Below, one piece after another: positions 20,810 through 31,499 of a stretch of DNA of 64,000 nucleotides (its first letter is position 1; every line of letters starts with the position of its first letter). The notes under the pieces are model-generated. The model saw only the letters and a program-made list of their open reading frames with translations. It made no database searches and was not told the origin of the DNA. Both the position numbers and the translations under genes were made by a program. The DNA is from Lucinisca nassula (taxonomy: Eukaryota; Mollusca; Bivalvia; Lucinida; Lucinidae), in contig CAUZLF010000231.1 in assembly GCA_963580285.1 (NCBI GenBank), positions 17,271 through 81,270 of the forward strand, read 5' to 3'.

Positions 20810-21260
20810 CCAGCGGGCATATGAGTCTAAGCAACGTCGCATCAACGTCGATGACGTTTCATTGACGTTATTACGATGATATGTACATTCCCAGTGTAAA
20901 GTCTTATGTAAACTTATAGAAAACAATGTCGGTCATACTTCAATGAACGCATCGAGTAGCATGCTTTTCAGTGACGTCAACTGACGTCATTCTAAACCAT
21001 TGTCCTCTGCGGGCGTTGGTGACGTCAACGCTGTTCCGCTCTTACAGTGTAAATGTTCTTCAGCTTTAAAAGTTTGCCCATTAGGCATTTTTTCGCTCAG
21101 TGATAAGGAGAAAAGAATTTAAATATAGAAAATAAACTTAGTTTTCTGCGTTTCATGAAAGTATGAACCGCAGCGGGTCGCTAGTAAAGTTTACAGGAAC
21201 CCCTTCGAGGTACATTTACTTTATACGCGACCCACTGCGTTCATATTAACATGAATAGCA
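20810..21260. repeat. GACGTCA-rich and small palindromic sequence
   Basis: 20810-21060 repeats AACGTCG/GACGTCA blocks similar to elements at 46690 and 61227. At 21165-21248 GTATGAACCGCAGCGGGTCG is mirrored by CGACCCACTGCGTTCATAT. Confidence 0.4.
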
Positions 21261-21282
21261 AAATGGTTGCTTTATTGGTCAC

Positions 21283-21443
21283 TGTTATGTCGCTTGGTTA
21301 ATTAACGAATTTCATGATTTGAAGTTTAATCAGCCATTACGTTACAACAGTCCTAAAAGAATGACGTTAGCAACGTTACTACGGAAATGACGTTATCTAT
21401 TGTTAGAGTAGAACAGAATAGAATATTAATACAGTCTATCACA
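21283..21443 (-). repeat. 3' LTR
   Basis: Begins TGTTATGTCG and ends TATCACA in + orientation, i.e. TG...CA. It differs from the other LTR at three positions, with no indels. Confidence 0.92.
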
Positions 21444-21452
21444 TTTCTCCCA
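21444..21452 (-). promoter_or_regulatory. polypurine tract
   Basis: Minus strand GGGAGAAA lies directly next to the 3' LTR, where plus-strand DNA synthesis would be primed. Confidence 0.65.
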
Positions 21453-21525
21453 TGTTTCAAAAGATTAATAAAAATCAAACATGAGTTCCTTTAAGAGCAA
21501 TGAAAACATTCATAAGAAAGAAGAT

Positions 21526-21571
21526 GGGTCATACTACGTAGTTTCGGCTAATAAAGCCTCATCAGTGACCC
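21526..21571 (-). ncRNA. type I hammerhead ribozyme
   Basis: Minus strand: GGGTCA, CTGATGA, GGCT-TTATT-AGCC, GAAA, CTACGTAG, TA, TGACCC. Stem I is six perfect pairs, stem II four, and the cleavage triplet is GUA. Stem III closes as two pairs with an ACGU loop, or as an intermolecular palindrome. All core bases are present. Confidence 0.9.
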
Positions 21572-21908
21572 TGTAATGATCCGGCAAAGAAAGCCAGAGG
21601 AAACATACTGCAATTTTGCGAATTTCGAATAGGCAGTCGATTCAAAGACTGATATAAATCAAAATGGGGTCAAAATAATAAAAAATCTGTCTAGAATACG
21701 AGTCTAAACCAATAATGCATTTCCGATTTCTCAGAATATTCACGCTGATCTCAAAGGACCAAAAGTAAAATATAAACTGCACCATGGTTGATGTACGGGG
21801 AGACGTTTTACGGCCGCCACACGGCACAACACCAGCTGCAGTGAAGGCAAATAAAAATCAAAAATGAGTTCCTTTAAGAGCAATGAAAACATTCATAAGA
21901 AAGAAGAT

Positions 21909-21954
21909 GGGTCATACTACGTAGTTTCGGCTAATAAAGCCTCATCAGTGACCC
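21909..21954 (-). ncRNA. type I hammerhead ribozyme, second copy
   Basis: Identical over all 46 positions to the copy at 21526. The offset is 383 bases, so cleavage at both sites of a minus-strand transcript would free a 383-nt RNA. Confidence 0.9.
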
Positions 21955-22798
21955 TGTAAGTTTCTAATAAGGAAAATATAGCAAATGTTATTTTGTTGAT
22001 AATAACTTGTTTGCTGGCAAACTGTCTAATTTAACTGCTATGTTTTTTTTTTTCTAACATTTTTAACAATCTAAGTCCATTTTATCTCCTTTTGAAATCT
22101 AAAATATAGTCCTTGAATTTAGATGGTAATCTCCGTGTATGTCGTGGTAATTCTCTCCTGTAAGGCTCCTCTCCGTGAGGTGGTTCTTGTCTCGATTCTG
22201 TACCTTGCAGTTGGTTTTCGTCCTCGTGTATCACCTCCTCCTGTCTTTGTTCATTTCTCTCCCCATTAACATTTTTGTCTGTCTTGTTGAGGCTGTCTGG
22301 TTTACTGCGTTCGGGTGAGCGCAGCAATATTTCTCTCCAGTGTTCTCGTGGTTCTTGTACTAGTTTAAACTTTGACGCATCTCTGCGTGTGATGCGTCCA
22401 TCTGAATTCCTTCTTGCTTCTATGGTGGAGCCATGTATTTCAGTAATTTCGTAATGCTACTTTTCGTGTGCTGTGGACCATTTGTTTACCTTTTTCTTCT
22501 TCAGAAGAACTTTGTCCCCTAGCCTGAAATGGTGTTTTTTGACTTGTGGGTGTCTATGCTGGCTAGCCCATTTCCTTTTGTACTCTTTGTCGCGATTTGT
22601 AATTGCTTGGTCCATTTTCTGGTAATTTCTGTCATTGCGAAGAACTTCATAGTCTAATTTTGTTCTCACATTTCTCTTAATGAGAGCCTCATATGGAGAG
22701 TATCCAGTAGCTGGATGCGGCGTTGACCTATATCCCATTAGCATATACTGTATCGCAGCGTTGCTTGATGTACCCTCACTATATGCTATCTGTTCAGT

Positions 22799-24043
22799 CT
22801 TATTTTATGCCTATTTTGATGGTTTGATCAGTCAGATTTACCCCCTAGAACTTCAGTTAAATAAAGCAAATTCTTCTGATACCGAGGCCCCGTTTTTGGA
22901 TTTACATCTATCTATTGTAGATGGATTTGTTTCGTGCAAAATTTATGATAAACGCGATGACTTTGATTTTGGGGTTGTGGGTTTTCCTTTTTTGGATGGT
23001 GGTGTTCCTCGTGCGCCGTCCTGTGGCGTTTGTGTTTCGCGGTTGGTTCGATTTGCTGGAGTGTGTGGTCGTGTGGCTGACTTCAACACTCGTAATAAAT
23101 TATTAACGGCTAGGCTCCTTGGTCGGGGTTGTCGGTGCCATAAACTACGCAAAGCCTTTTCAAAATTTTATAGACGCCATTCTGGTTTGGTTTCGGGATT
23201 CGATATTGGACTTAAATCTCTTCTGCAACAAGGTCTATCGGAACCCGAATTTTATGGTGACTTAGTATATAAATTCAGAAAAATATATAACCGCAGTGGC
23301 TTCGGCGCCCGGTTTCGTAAAATCATTCTTCGATATAAAAAGATTGGTTACAACATGGATATTATACGACAGACTGCATGCATGGTAGTTAACCCAATCA
23401 CGGTTGGCAACTTTGCTTCCCTCTTTAATTGCACGCCGGTGGGTCAGGCCTCAGATTCTATGACGGCTCCAACGTAAAGGCTTATTGAAAATTAAAGAGA
23501 TAATGTTGGTTGGTGCCTGATGCTCTGTCTCTGGTCGGGCTCATCGGAGTCTAACTGTTGGTTTTCTTTTGCTCCAGCATTTCAGTGGTTTCTTGCTGTC
23601 GAGTCCTCACCGTTGTCTCACCTCTGTGGTTCTTTGATTTCTGTGTTCACGGAGATGTTGCACTGATGAGTTAGGAGGCCTTCATGCGGACTGAACAAAA
23701 ATTTTTTTTCTAAATCGCGACGGAAGTAAGGGCGAGGATTGTGGCCACGTAAAATCGATTTAAGCCCCCCAATGGAAATCTTCCACTGACCGTTCCAAGG
23801 CGGCTCTTCTGTGGCGATTTATTTATGTTGTTGTTTGTTACTTACTGTGTGTATCACTTGTGTCTTTTAATTTTGGATGGCCATATGGCCATTTTGTGGG
23901 AAAGTAACTGTCCATATGGCCTTCCTTTGTTTAGGTGTCCATTATGGTCTGGTCGCTTAATGTTTGTATTTCTTTCCCTTTGGTGTCTTTTATGGATGGA
24001 GTAAGTTAATTGTATCAATTCCTGATCTTTGTTTTACTTCTAC
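22799..24043 (+). mobile_element. RT element nested in gypsy integrase
   Basis: The integrase frame stops making sense at LNK (24044) and resumes at TEQIAY (22798). Between is a 5'-truncated RT element in the opposite strand: RT C-terminal half, then a 3' region (GTTCACGGAGATGTTGCACT, GCGACGGAAGTAAGGGCGAG, CCATATGGCCATTTTGTGGG) ending TTCCTGATCTTTGTTTTACT. This is the best copy in the window. Confidence 0.9.
22806..23477 (+). pseudogene. reverse transcriptase C-terminal part
   Basis: Open from GLISQIYP through APFLDLHLSIVDGFV, KIYDKRDDFDFG, RVADFNTRNKLLTARLL, GLKSLLQQGLSEPEFYGDL, KKIGYNMDIIRQTACM to ASDSMTAPT and stop. The polymerase catalytic motif lies upstream in longer copies and is missing, so the frame is uninterrupted but cannot be an active RT. 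Confidence 0.8.
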
Positions 24044-26600
24044 TTTGTTTAGCACTTTCATGAAGCTTTCTGCTTCTCCGTTCGCACGAGGGTGTTCTGG
24101 AGTTACCCTGTGATGTTTAAAACCCATTTCTTCGGCAAACTGGCTGAAGTCTCTGGAATTAAATGGCGGTCCATTATCACTCTCTAGTCTCCCAGGGATT
24201 CCGTGTGTTGCGAAGATTTTCCGCAGCTTGTCACAAGTGATTCTACACGAAGTTGAATTCGTCTGTTCAACCACTGGAAATCTAGTTCTCTTGTCGATAA
24301 CTACCAGATTGTAATGCCCATCTGGGTAGGGTCCTCCGAAGTCAACAGAAACGGTGTGCCAAGCGGTTGCTGGTATTTCTGAAGGTTTTACCGGCTCCTG
24401 TTTGTGTTCCGCTGCTGAAACCTGGCACGATGAACATCAGGATATGGCGTTTTCTACCATGCCGTTGAGCCTTGGGAACCAGTACTTTGCTCGCAGCATT
24501 TGTTTTGTTCTTGTCATGCCGAAATGCCCCATGCTATGAGCAGCTGCTATGACGTATTTCTGTAGCTTCTCTGGTATCACTATCTGTCTACAGCGGAGAA
24601 GCAACCCCTTTGCTCGGTAAAGCTCATGCCTCACCAGGAAATATGGCTTAATTTCCGGTCTGTTCTTGTGCCTTTCTCAGTCATTCTGTTTCATTATTCT
24701 TGGGACGTCTTGAAGAATGCTGTCATTTGCAGTGGCTTCTTTGATGCTCCTCATGACAACGCCATGCTCGTTGGTAATTATCATATTGATTGTCTTTTCT
24801 GTATCATCTTTATCGGTTTCTTGGTCAGGAAGTCGCGACAAGTAGTCTAGCGGATCTGCTGCGTCTCTACCCGGTTCATAAACAAGCTCGAACTCGACGT
24901 CTTGCATCTCCATGACCCATTTCTCAATTCTTGGGGGTAATTTAGCACATGTTTTGTTAAACATAGGAATCAGAGGTTTATGCGACGTGATGATTTTGAA
25001 CTTGGGTGCTCCTAGCAAATACATACTGAATCTCGAATTTGCCCATTTTACAGCCAACGCATCTTTCTCTGTTTGGCTGTACCGTTTTTCTGCTGCCGTC
25101 ATTGACCTACTAATATAGTGTACAGGTTGCAATCCCTTGTTCGTCCTCTGGAATAAGCCCGCTGATAACCCTTCATTGAAGCTAGCCTCCGTCCGCACAA
25201 TGATTGGTTTTCGAGGGTTGAAAAATGCCATAGTGTCGTCACTAGTGATACTATCTTTTAGTTTCTGAAAGGCGGTTTGTTCTTTAGCACCCCATGTGAA
25301 GAGCTCATTTTGTCCGGTTAATCGTCTCAGTGGCGCTGTCAGTACCCAGAAAGCTCCGCACCTCATCCTTGGATTTTGGTGGGCTACATTCTTTTACCGC
25401 TCTGACTTTCTCCCGTGTAGGTTTAGTTCCTTCACTCGTAAACCTGTAGCCGTAAAACTCTAATTCATTCACACCAAACAGTCATTTCTCTTCATTGAAT
25501 GTGATTCCAAAATCCTTGGCACGTTGTAGGAATGTCTCTAATGTTTTAGTGTGGTCCTCCATGGTCACGCCCCCAATTAGAATATCATCCCTTTGGTTCA
25601 AGCAATGGGGAATGTCTCCAAAAATGCGAAACATTGCTTCGTCAAACAAACCTTGTGAAGACTTTGCGCCAAATATGAGTCTTTTTGGTCTCATAATTCC
25701 CCATGGTGTACTGAATGTACCGACGGTTCTTGAGTATGGATGAAGTAATAATTGGTGGTACCCTTGCTTTAAGTCCATTTTAGAAAATACTTTACAATCA
25801 TGAAACTTGCATGTAAAGTCTTCAACGACTGGTGCCTGCAGAATCCTGTTTCTTTCCATAAACTTATTGGGAATCCTCAAATCAACACTGGCTCTGATCA
25901 TGTGTGGCTCTAAATGCTCTTTACTTACTTTCACATATCTCGGTTTCGGCTGCACAACTAGCGGAGAGCACCATGTGACAGCGTCGCCTGGTTGAACTTT
26001 CTCAAATATCTCGTCGTTGATACACTGGTCGAGCCACTTCCTTAATGGTTCCTGGAGATAGTATGGAACAGGCCGTGGTTTCTGTGCAATCGGTGTAGCA
26101 TCGGCCTTCATAGAAAATTTAACCAGAAATTCTTCGTTGTTTTTCTTGTCAAAAATTCCTTGGAACAGTTCCTCATATTTGCTCAGTATCTCCTTTATCT
26201 CGGATTTAGCCTTGTTGTCCTGAACCGACTTGACAGCTTTGCTATCTTTTCTTCTTAATTCATTTGCTTCTTTCAGTGACCCATCAGGTCTTATCTCCAT
26301 CATGCCAAGCTCGAGAAGCGCCCTCCTTCCTAGTAGTGGTGGGGAGTTGATCCTGCCTTTAACAACAACGAAAGTGGTTTCTGTCCCTCTTGTGTAGTTC
26401 CGAGCGGTAGCCTTAAACTCGCCGAAAACTTGAAGGTCATTCTGAAGCGTGCTCAGTTTTCTGCTGCTGTCTTGAAGAGATAGGTTTTCATATGTTTTAC
26501 GTCTCAATGCCATGTATTGGTGCTCGTCCATTACATTGACATCCGCTCCGCTGTCCGGTTCCACGCGAACAATGACGTCGTTGATGACAATGGGAACTGT

Positions 26601-27509
26601 CTACTCATAATCACTTATTTTGTTTACCTTTACCTTTCCTACGTTTAAATGTCTCACAGATTCTTCTATAAAGTCAGTAACGTTGTCCCCATCACTGTCG
26701 GTGGTGTCTGTGTCTGATTCGTTCGTTGCTCTCTTGACACCTCTCTTGCTTTTCTCCCTTGGGTTCATGGTCGATAAACAAACAGCTGAAAAATGATTCG
26801 GCTTGTTGCATTTACTGCAAATTTTACCATATGCAGGGCACAGCTCCTTTCGCATCGGATGTGTTCTGCCACAATACTTGCAAGTTTTTGTCCCTCCGTT
26901 ATTTTGATATTTATTTCGTACACTTTTCTTTGTCTTCCCGCTAACTTTTGAGACATTAGAGGTGCCTTGCCGACCCATAGCATCAATTTGCATTGATGTA
27001 TCTTCCAAAACCTGCATCTCTGCCAATGCTTGCTCTAATGTCCATTTCTTATGCAAGGCTTTGCGAACAAGTTCATGGTTTTCAGTTGTCTGTATAATCT
27101 GTTCTAGTATTCTGTCATCAGTGTCATGGAAAGCACAGTTCACTGTTTTCTCTCGCAAGCGCGCGGCATATGCTATAGTACTTTCACCAGGCAGTGGCCG
27201 CATTTTAAGAAACAGATATCTGGCATAATGTACATTTTTCTTAGGCGAAAAGTAATCTGTTAACTTCACCTTAAGTTTCGTGTAAACGTCGCCTTCCCTG
27301 GGATCTTGTAGACTTTTCTCGAGTCGTCGTATTTCAGCACCTCCATATATTAGCATAGCATCTTTCTTGTCTGCTGCATTGCTGATACGGAAGAATCGCA
27401 TTTCTCTTTCAAGCTCCTTCAGCCATTCGTCCAATTTCTCTCCCGTAGCTAAGTGTTCCTCGTCCACTGTGAACGGATTTATTCTTAGATTTCTTCCACC
27501 TTCGGCCAT
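26601..27509 (-). CDS. gypsy gag polyprotein
   Basis: 302 residues, intact. The first 150 residues are a helical capsid-like region (EKLDEWLKELEREMRFF, YARYLFLKMRPLPGES). The nucleocapsid part has CKYCGRTHPMRKELC and a CCHC knuckle CSKCNKPNHFSAVC, followed by an acidic SDTDTTDSDGDN stretch. It would package the element RNA in cytoplasmic particles. The frame ends in TAG at 26601-26603; pol continues in the same frame directly after it. Confidence 0.88.
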   Translation of the reverse strand: MAEGGRNLRINPFTVDEEHLATGEKLDEWLKELEREMRFFRISNAADKKDAMLIYGGAEIRRLEKSLQDPREGDVYTKLKVKLTDYFSPKKNVHYARYLFLKMRPLPGESTIAYAARLREKTVNCAFHDTDDRILEQIIQTTENHELVRKALHKKWTLEQALAEMQVLEDTSMQIDAMGRQGTSNVSKVSGKTKKSVRNKYQNNGGTKTCKYCGRTHPMRKELCPAYGKICSKCNKPNHFSAVCLSTMNPREKSKRGVKRATNESDTDTTDSDGDNVTDFIEESVRHLNVGKVKVNKISDYE

Positions 27510-27571
27510 CCCAGGAATTTGTCTACATGAAACGTTTAAGGGAATAATGCTCTAATAAGATATGCCTTTTT

Positions 27572-27582
27572 CCTCGTCGCCA
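27572..27582 (-). promoter_or_regulatory. primer-binding site, tRNA-Ser
   Basis: Minus strand TGGCGACGAGG, one base after the 5' LTR, is complementary to the CCTCGTCG-CCA 3' end of animal tRNA-Ser(GCT). Confidence 0.8.
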
Positions 27583-27583
27583 A

Positions 27584-27744
27584 TGTTATGTCGCTTGATT
27601 AATTAACGAATTTCATGATTTGAAGTTTAATAAGCCATTACGTTACAACAGTCCTAAAAGAATGACGTTAGCAACGTTACTACGGAAATGACGTTATCTA
27701 TTGTTAGAGTAGAACAGAATAAAATATTAATACAGTCTATCACA
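27584..27744 (-). repeat. 5' LTR
   Basis: 161 bp, the partner of 21283-21443. Promoter and poly(A) functions are expected here by analogy; no motif was checked. Confidence 0.92.
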
Positions 27745-27749
27745 GTCAC

Positions 27750-29045
27750 TTATAATCAGACGCTATTTAACCCTTTCAACTCTGTAGATCGTTGCAGATC
27801 CTGAGGTGCAAATACCTACACAAATTTTGTAGATCAAGATAAGACGGCACGCAACGAGCAGTCTCGCCAGGATCTACATGTACACTGTTTGTCATCATGT
27901 CAATGAATTAGACAGAAAATCCCTTTCTACAAGAATATTTTATACACCCAAAAGCCCTGTAAAGAAGCTTAGGGATGAAAGGGTTAATATTCAAATATCT
28001 TTGGAAAGCGCACAGGAAAATATACTTAGTCAAAAAAGTAACTATACCAACTTCCGGGTGAAACTCACTATATATCTGGCAGCTATTGAGCTAAATTTGG
28101 CTTTAGACATGTAAATCGAACGTTTAGCTAGAGTATGCCCAAACTTGCATTTGCTCATACCTTTCTGTTCCAGAGTTGTCTTGCAATATGTGTCTAGAAA
28201 GATTTTAGTAGAAAATGGACATTGCGCATGCGCAGAAATCTCTTTTTTTCTAAGATGGAAGAAAATGTCGTCTGAACATCGGATAACACCTAACTTTTAC
28301 AATATCTCATGATCTCGCATTATACGTGAGGTTTAAATTTAAATTCTCAAATTATCTCCCTTGCAATAAAAAAGTATAGCAGTTTTCGAACTGCTGTAAT
28401 TTTTGTTCCTGTCAATCAAGTTTTGCCATTTTTCAAACAAACGCTTTGTTTCCACTATTGCTGTTCATCATAATGGTAAAAAATACAGAAAAATCATGTA
28501 GCATGTAGCACTATCGATTGCGATTTTCTATGGAGTTCCCATTGAAAGCAGCATTTGCACACAACTTCTAAGAATTGGAGGTCAATATGTGAAAGCTTGT
28601 TTCTGGTTGCTGATGCAACCAAAGTTCCAAATCTTTTGTGAATAGACGCAAATGATATCTAATGAAATGTAACATGTATCAAATTTTAGAAATGTAGGGT
28701 ACAGGGAAGTTTAGTGATGTTGAATAATAGCAGGTTTTAATGATTTTCTCTGTGAAAATGACACAATGACCCCTTGGGTGTTTAAAGCAATAGTCTGCAG
28801 TGATGTGTTTACGAAAACAAAAACGAATGGGACTTTTACACGGAAAAATGCGTCTTCTTACCAAAATATAACAAACTTCATGCATCTTTTTCTGTAGTAG
28901 CTATAGTAAAAGAAGCAATTTTACGAATAGGGACTTTTGTGACTGAGTATAGTTCCAGGTATTGTTTTCTTTTCAGAACTCATCTTGTAAAAGTTTTTAG
29001 CATGTGAAATGTTTATGTCATCAAGTATTTTGAACTTTTCCGACG
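27750..29045. other. intergenic, no recognised element
   Basis: AT-rich with scattered short frames without domains. GGATCTACATGTACACTGTT near 27870 recalls the family E tip. Confidence 0.35.
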
Positions 29046-29068
29046 NNNNNNNNNNNNNNNNNNNNNNN
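29046..29068. other. assembly gap (23 N)
   Basis: Unresolved bases; true length unknown. Confidence 1.
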
Positions 29069-29399
29069 ATAGCGAGTAGACCCTCACCATTTTGCTGGTA
29101 CTGACAGGTATGCCTTGATTGCCAATGTCCCGTCCTGGTGTTTTCTGTATAAAAACGGTTAACAAATATAATTCAACGTTCCCGTGCAATACAGTTTCAT
29201 CCTCAGTTCCTAATTCTGAAGACTAAATACATAGTCGAAAAAGTTAAAAGTTTAAATGAAAATTGAGTGTTACTTTGTTTATGCCTCAGGAGCTTACCTC
29301 AAATATACTTTTTTACCAGGGGCAAAGTCTTTGGCCACAAAAAATCGATTAAGCTCCCACACACCCACACAAACCCGGATTTTTTTTTTTTTTTTTTTT

Positions 29400-29640
29400 T
29401 TTACTGAACGTTTTAAAAGGTTCTTCTGTTCTTTATTATTGTTATGATTCGACTTTCTTTTATCTTTTCATTTTGGCCATTTTTTCGGGAAGACACTGTC
29501 CTTTTGGCTTTCCACTAGTCAAGTTTTCATAATAGTGAAGTTATTTTATGTTTGTGTTTCTTTCCCTTTCGTATCTATGATGAGAGGTGTGAGGTAATTA
29601 TATCGATCCCTGATCACTGCCTGCTCAAACTAACCCGCAT
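29400..29640 (+). mobile_element. RT-element 3' region, worn
   Basis: TTTTGGCCATTTTTTCGGGA, GTCCTTTTGGCTTTCC and TCGATCCCTGATCACTGC keep the family order after a 22-T run (29380-29401). Confidence 0.5.
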
Positions 29641-29822
29641 TGTTAGTTTTCATTATAGCAAGTAGAAATCTTTCAGTGGCAGAAATGTATGGAAATTTGA
29701 TTTTCCCCAATCGGTATGCAGACGGTGTTAATGCTAATAAGCAGCCTCAGACAGAAATAAGTACTGCGATATATGACGAATGGTGTGGGAAAAAACCTGC
29801 ATTCGCCATTATGACCAATACA

Positions 29823-30127
29823 GCAGGTCAACAAGTCCGTGTGACGAGCACCACCCCATACCTAGAGCATCTAGAAAACGCTGGGGTTTACAGCGGTATT
29901 CATTTTCGTTTATTTTTGCCCCAAGACATAGGTTGTGGGTACTCGTTAGAGCCGCCTTTTCGAAGCGGTTCTATCGTGAGAACCGCCTTATCGAGGCGGT
30001 TCTAACGAGCACACAGAACCTATGTTTAGAACATGATTAAGAAAAATATCAAACATTTTTTTCAGAAAAGTAACCCCTCTTGCGATATGAAAGAATGCAA
30101 TATGCCACACGGATGTGTTATCATAAT
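29823..30127. repeat. hairpin element HP2 with extra hairpin
   Basis: Left end CAGGTCAACAAGTCCGTG, core TTGTGGGTACTCGTTAGAGC, then two successive AACCGCC/GGCGGTT hairpins, right end CCACACGGATGTGTTATCAT. The upstream frame 29640-29822 (reads AEMYGNLIFPNRYADGVNAN) has no identified homolog. Confidence 0.6.
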
Positions 30128-30239
30128 GCAGGTGCAGGCAGATTAATCTGCGTATCTGCACAGTCTGATCAGCACCTTAGTCCCTTGGACAGTAGAATAA
30201 AGTAATACTTTTCGTCTAAATATAGTATGTGTACAGTAG

Positions 30240-30510
30240 CGATAACGTTCGACCTACCCATTTTTGCGTTTAGGGTCCGTTTTGAAACCGTTGCAAAACG
30301 TTTGCGTTTCGACAACGGTTCGAGCGTTTCATATCGTTTTGACCAATCAAAAGTCAAGGCGAATCGTTTCAGACAAACGGTAAATTTGCGCATGCGCTCT
30401 GAAAAGATCAAAACGCTATTGAAAACGCTTTCCCGTTTTGGCCAATAGTATGACCGTTTGACACCGTTTTATGACTGAGCCAATCGAATTTATGCATTAA
30501 GCGCGCATGC
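30240..30510. repeat. repeat family H (CGTTT-rich)
   Basis: Repeated CGTTTTGA/AAACG words with GACCAATCAAAAG and GCGCATGCGC. A relative lies at 40745-40980 with GATTGGTTGA words. Confidence 0.45.
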
Positions 30511-30910
30511 GCAATCGCTTTAGTTGACTTAAATACATGTGCATGTTTATTTACGATTATCTTCAACAGCTTAACATATATATTCACTACAATCGCGTCA
30601 TTTAAAATTAAAGTTATATTTGAGAAAAAAAATGAATATTCTGTAAGTACATGTATGCCATTGCTTAAGAAATGACATGATCATTGACTTTAAATACAGA
30701 GTACAAAGAACAATCTTAACTAAACAATACATATATAAAGAACAATCGAGAATGACATGGATAATACCTCAGCTTAATGCATGATAAATTTTCAGACAAT
30801 ACGTTCATCCTAAAAATCTTTATGGATTTTTTTCTAAAAACAAAAGAACCAAAAAAAAAAAAAAAAAAAAAAGAAAGAAAGAAAAACAAACAAATAAGTG
30901 TATCGAAGAT
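30511..30910. other. AT-rich, no recognised element
   Basis: Ends in an A-rich run (30850-30892). Nothing else seen. Confidence 0.35.
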
Positions 30911-31141
30911 TTAACCCATATATGCCTGGCGGCCCTTTTGCGGAACATTGGCAAATAGTGCAGACCCAGATCAGACGCCACAAAACACGACGTCTGACCT
31001 GGTTCTACACTGTTTGCTGAAAGTACAAACATTGTTGCAAAATGTGTCGCTAGTAAAACAAACCTGGCAGCCCAATAATTGGAAATGGACCAATCCAAAC
31101 TTACTAGGTGGGAGATTCCATCTTTGTCAAATAAGGGTTAA
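30911..31141 (+). repeat. hairpin family E
   Basis: CCCAGATCAGACGCC / GACGTCTGACCTGG hairpin, TACACTGTTTGC, and a GGGAGATTCCATCTTTGTCA end. Confidence 0.6.
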
Positions 31142-31499
31142 GAAAATGCATTAACTGAGAAATGCTCTTTGTTTGTTTAAATGTTAAGGAAATATTTGCG
31201 CCACACTGAGGCCAAAATTATTAGAACCCCTGTATATTCTGGCAATTACAGATGACCGTATTTCCCAAGACATTAGGGTCATATAATATAGTATTGGCGA
31301 GATTTGTCACTGACCACACTTCACTTACGTTGCCATGCAACGCCAGGTAATGTGTTTACACGCATGTGTAATATCTGCTTTCCGGAAACTGTTATACATT
31401 AGTCGATATTTGTTATATGTTAATTCAGAATTTCTAAATTATTCATCATCACCTCAACAAAAAGTCCGTTAAATAAACACTCCAACATGTCCAACAAGA

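Larger units (their letters stand above)
21465..21959 (-). mobile_element. hammerhead repeat inside the LTR element
   Basis: One 383-bp unit plus a partial duplicate. The end sequence from AATAAAAATCAAA through the ribozyme occurs twice (from 21465 and from 21850). The unit contains GATGTACGGGGAGACGTTTT and CGGCCGCCACACGGCACAAC, the conserved body of the ribozyme-repeat family. It lies between the end of integrase and the polypurine tract. Confidence 0.8.
22082..26600 (-). pseudogene. gypsy pol (protease, RT, RNase H, integrase), disabled
   Basis: In order on the minus strand: protease (PDSGAD), RT (FSKMDLKQGYHQ; the catalytic YxDD box reads QRDD), RNase H (TEASF in place of a DAS-type box; TSHKPL in place of TDHKPL), integrase zinc finger (HSMGH; CSSC), the catalytic triad (VDFGGP, SDNGPPF, ANGEAES) and a C-terminal GPY/F-like part ending at 22082. 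Breaks seen: in-frame stops at 25482-25484, 24677-24679, 24437-24439 and 22454-22456; a small deletion and frameshift near 25340-25350 after RSFLG; and insertion of an RT element at 22799-24043. The frame is otherwise constant. It would have encoded the replication and integration enzymes. Confidence 0.9.
21283..27744 (-). mobile_element. Ty3/gypsy LTR retrotransposon
   Basis: Full structure on the minus strand: 5' LTR 27584-27744, tRNA-Ser primer site, gag, broken pol (protease, RT, RNase H, integrase), ribozyme repeat, polypurine tract, 3' LTR 21283-21443. GTCAC lies directly outside both ends (21278-21282, 27745-27749). The LTRs are 161 bp each with three differences. Short LTRs and a tRNA-Ser site recall the Mag clade; that assignment needs an RT tree. 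The length of 6462 bp includes a 1245-bp nested element and about 495 bp of ribozyme repeat. Confidence 0.93.

Noticed and set aside
23600..23720. ACTGATGAGTTAGGAGGCC in RT-element 3' regions as a hammerhead
   Set aside because: It has CTGATGAG but no GAAA after a stem II and no matching stem I, so the core is incomplete.
25482..25484. Alternative genetic code (UGA read as an amino acid) in gypsy pol
   Set aside because: The two host genes use UGA nowhere in frame, and other stops (TAG) also occur in pol; ordinary decay is simpler.
29640..30005. 121-codon frame with an acceptor-like TTTCAG at 29671
   Set aside because: Only 29677-29822 lies outside known repeats, no donor site fits, and the rest reads through a hairpin element. 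No homolog recognised.
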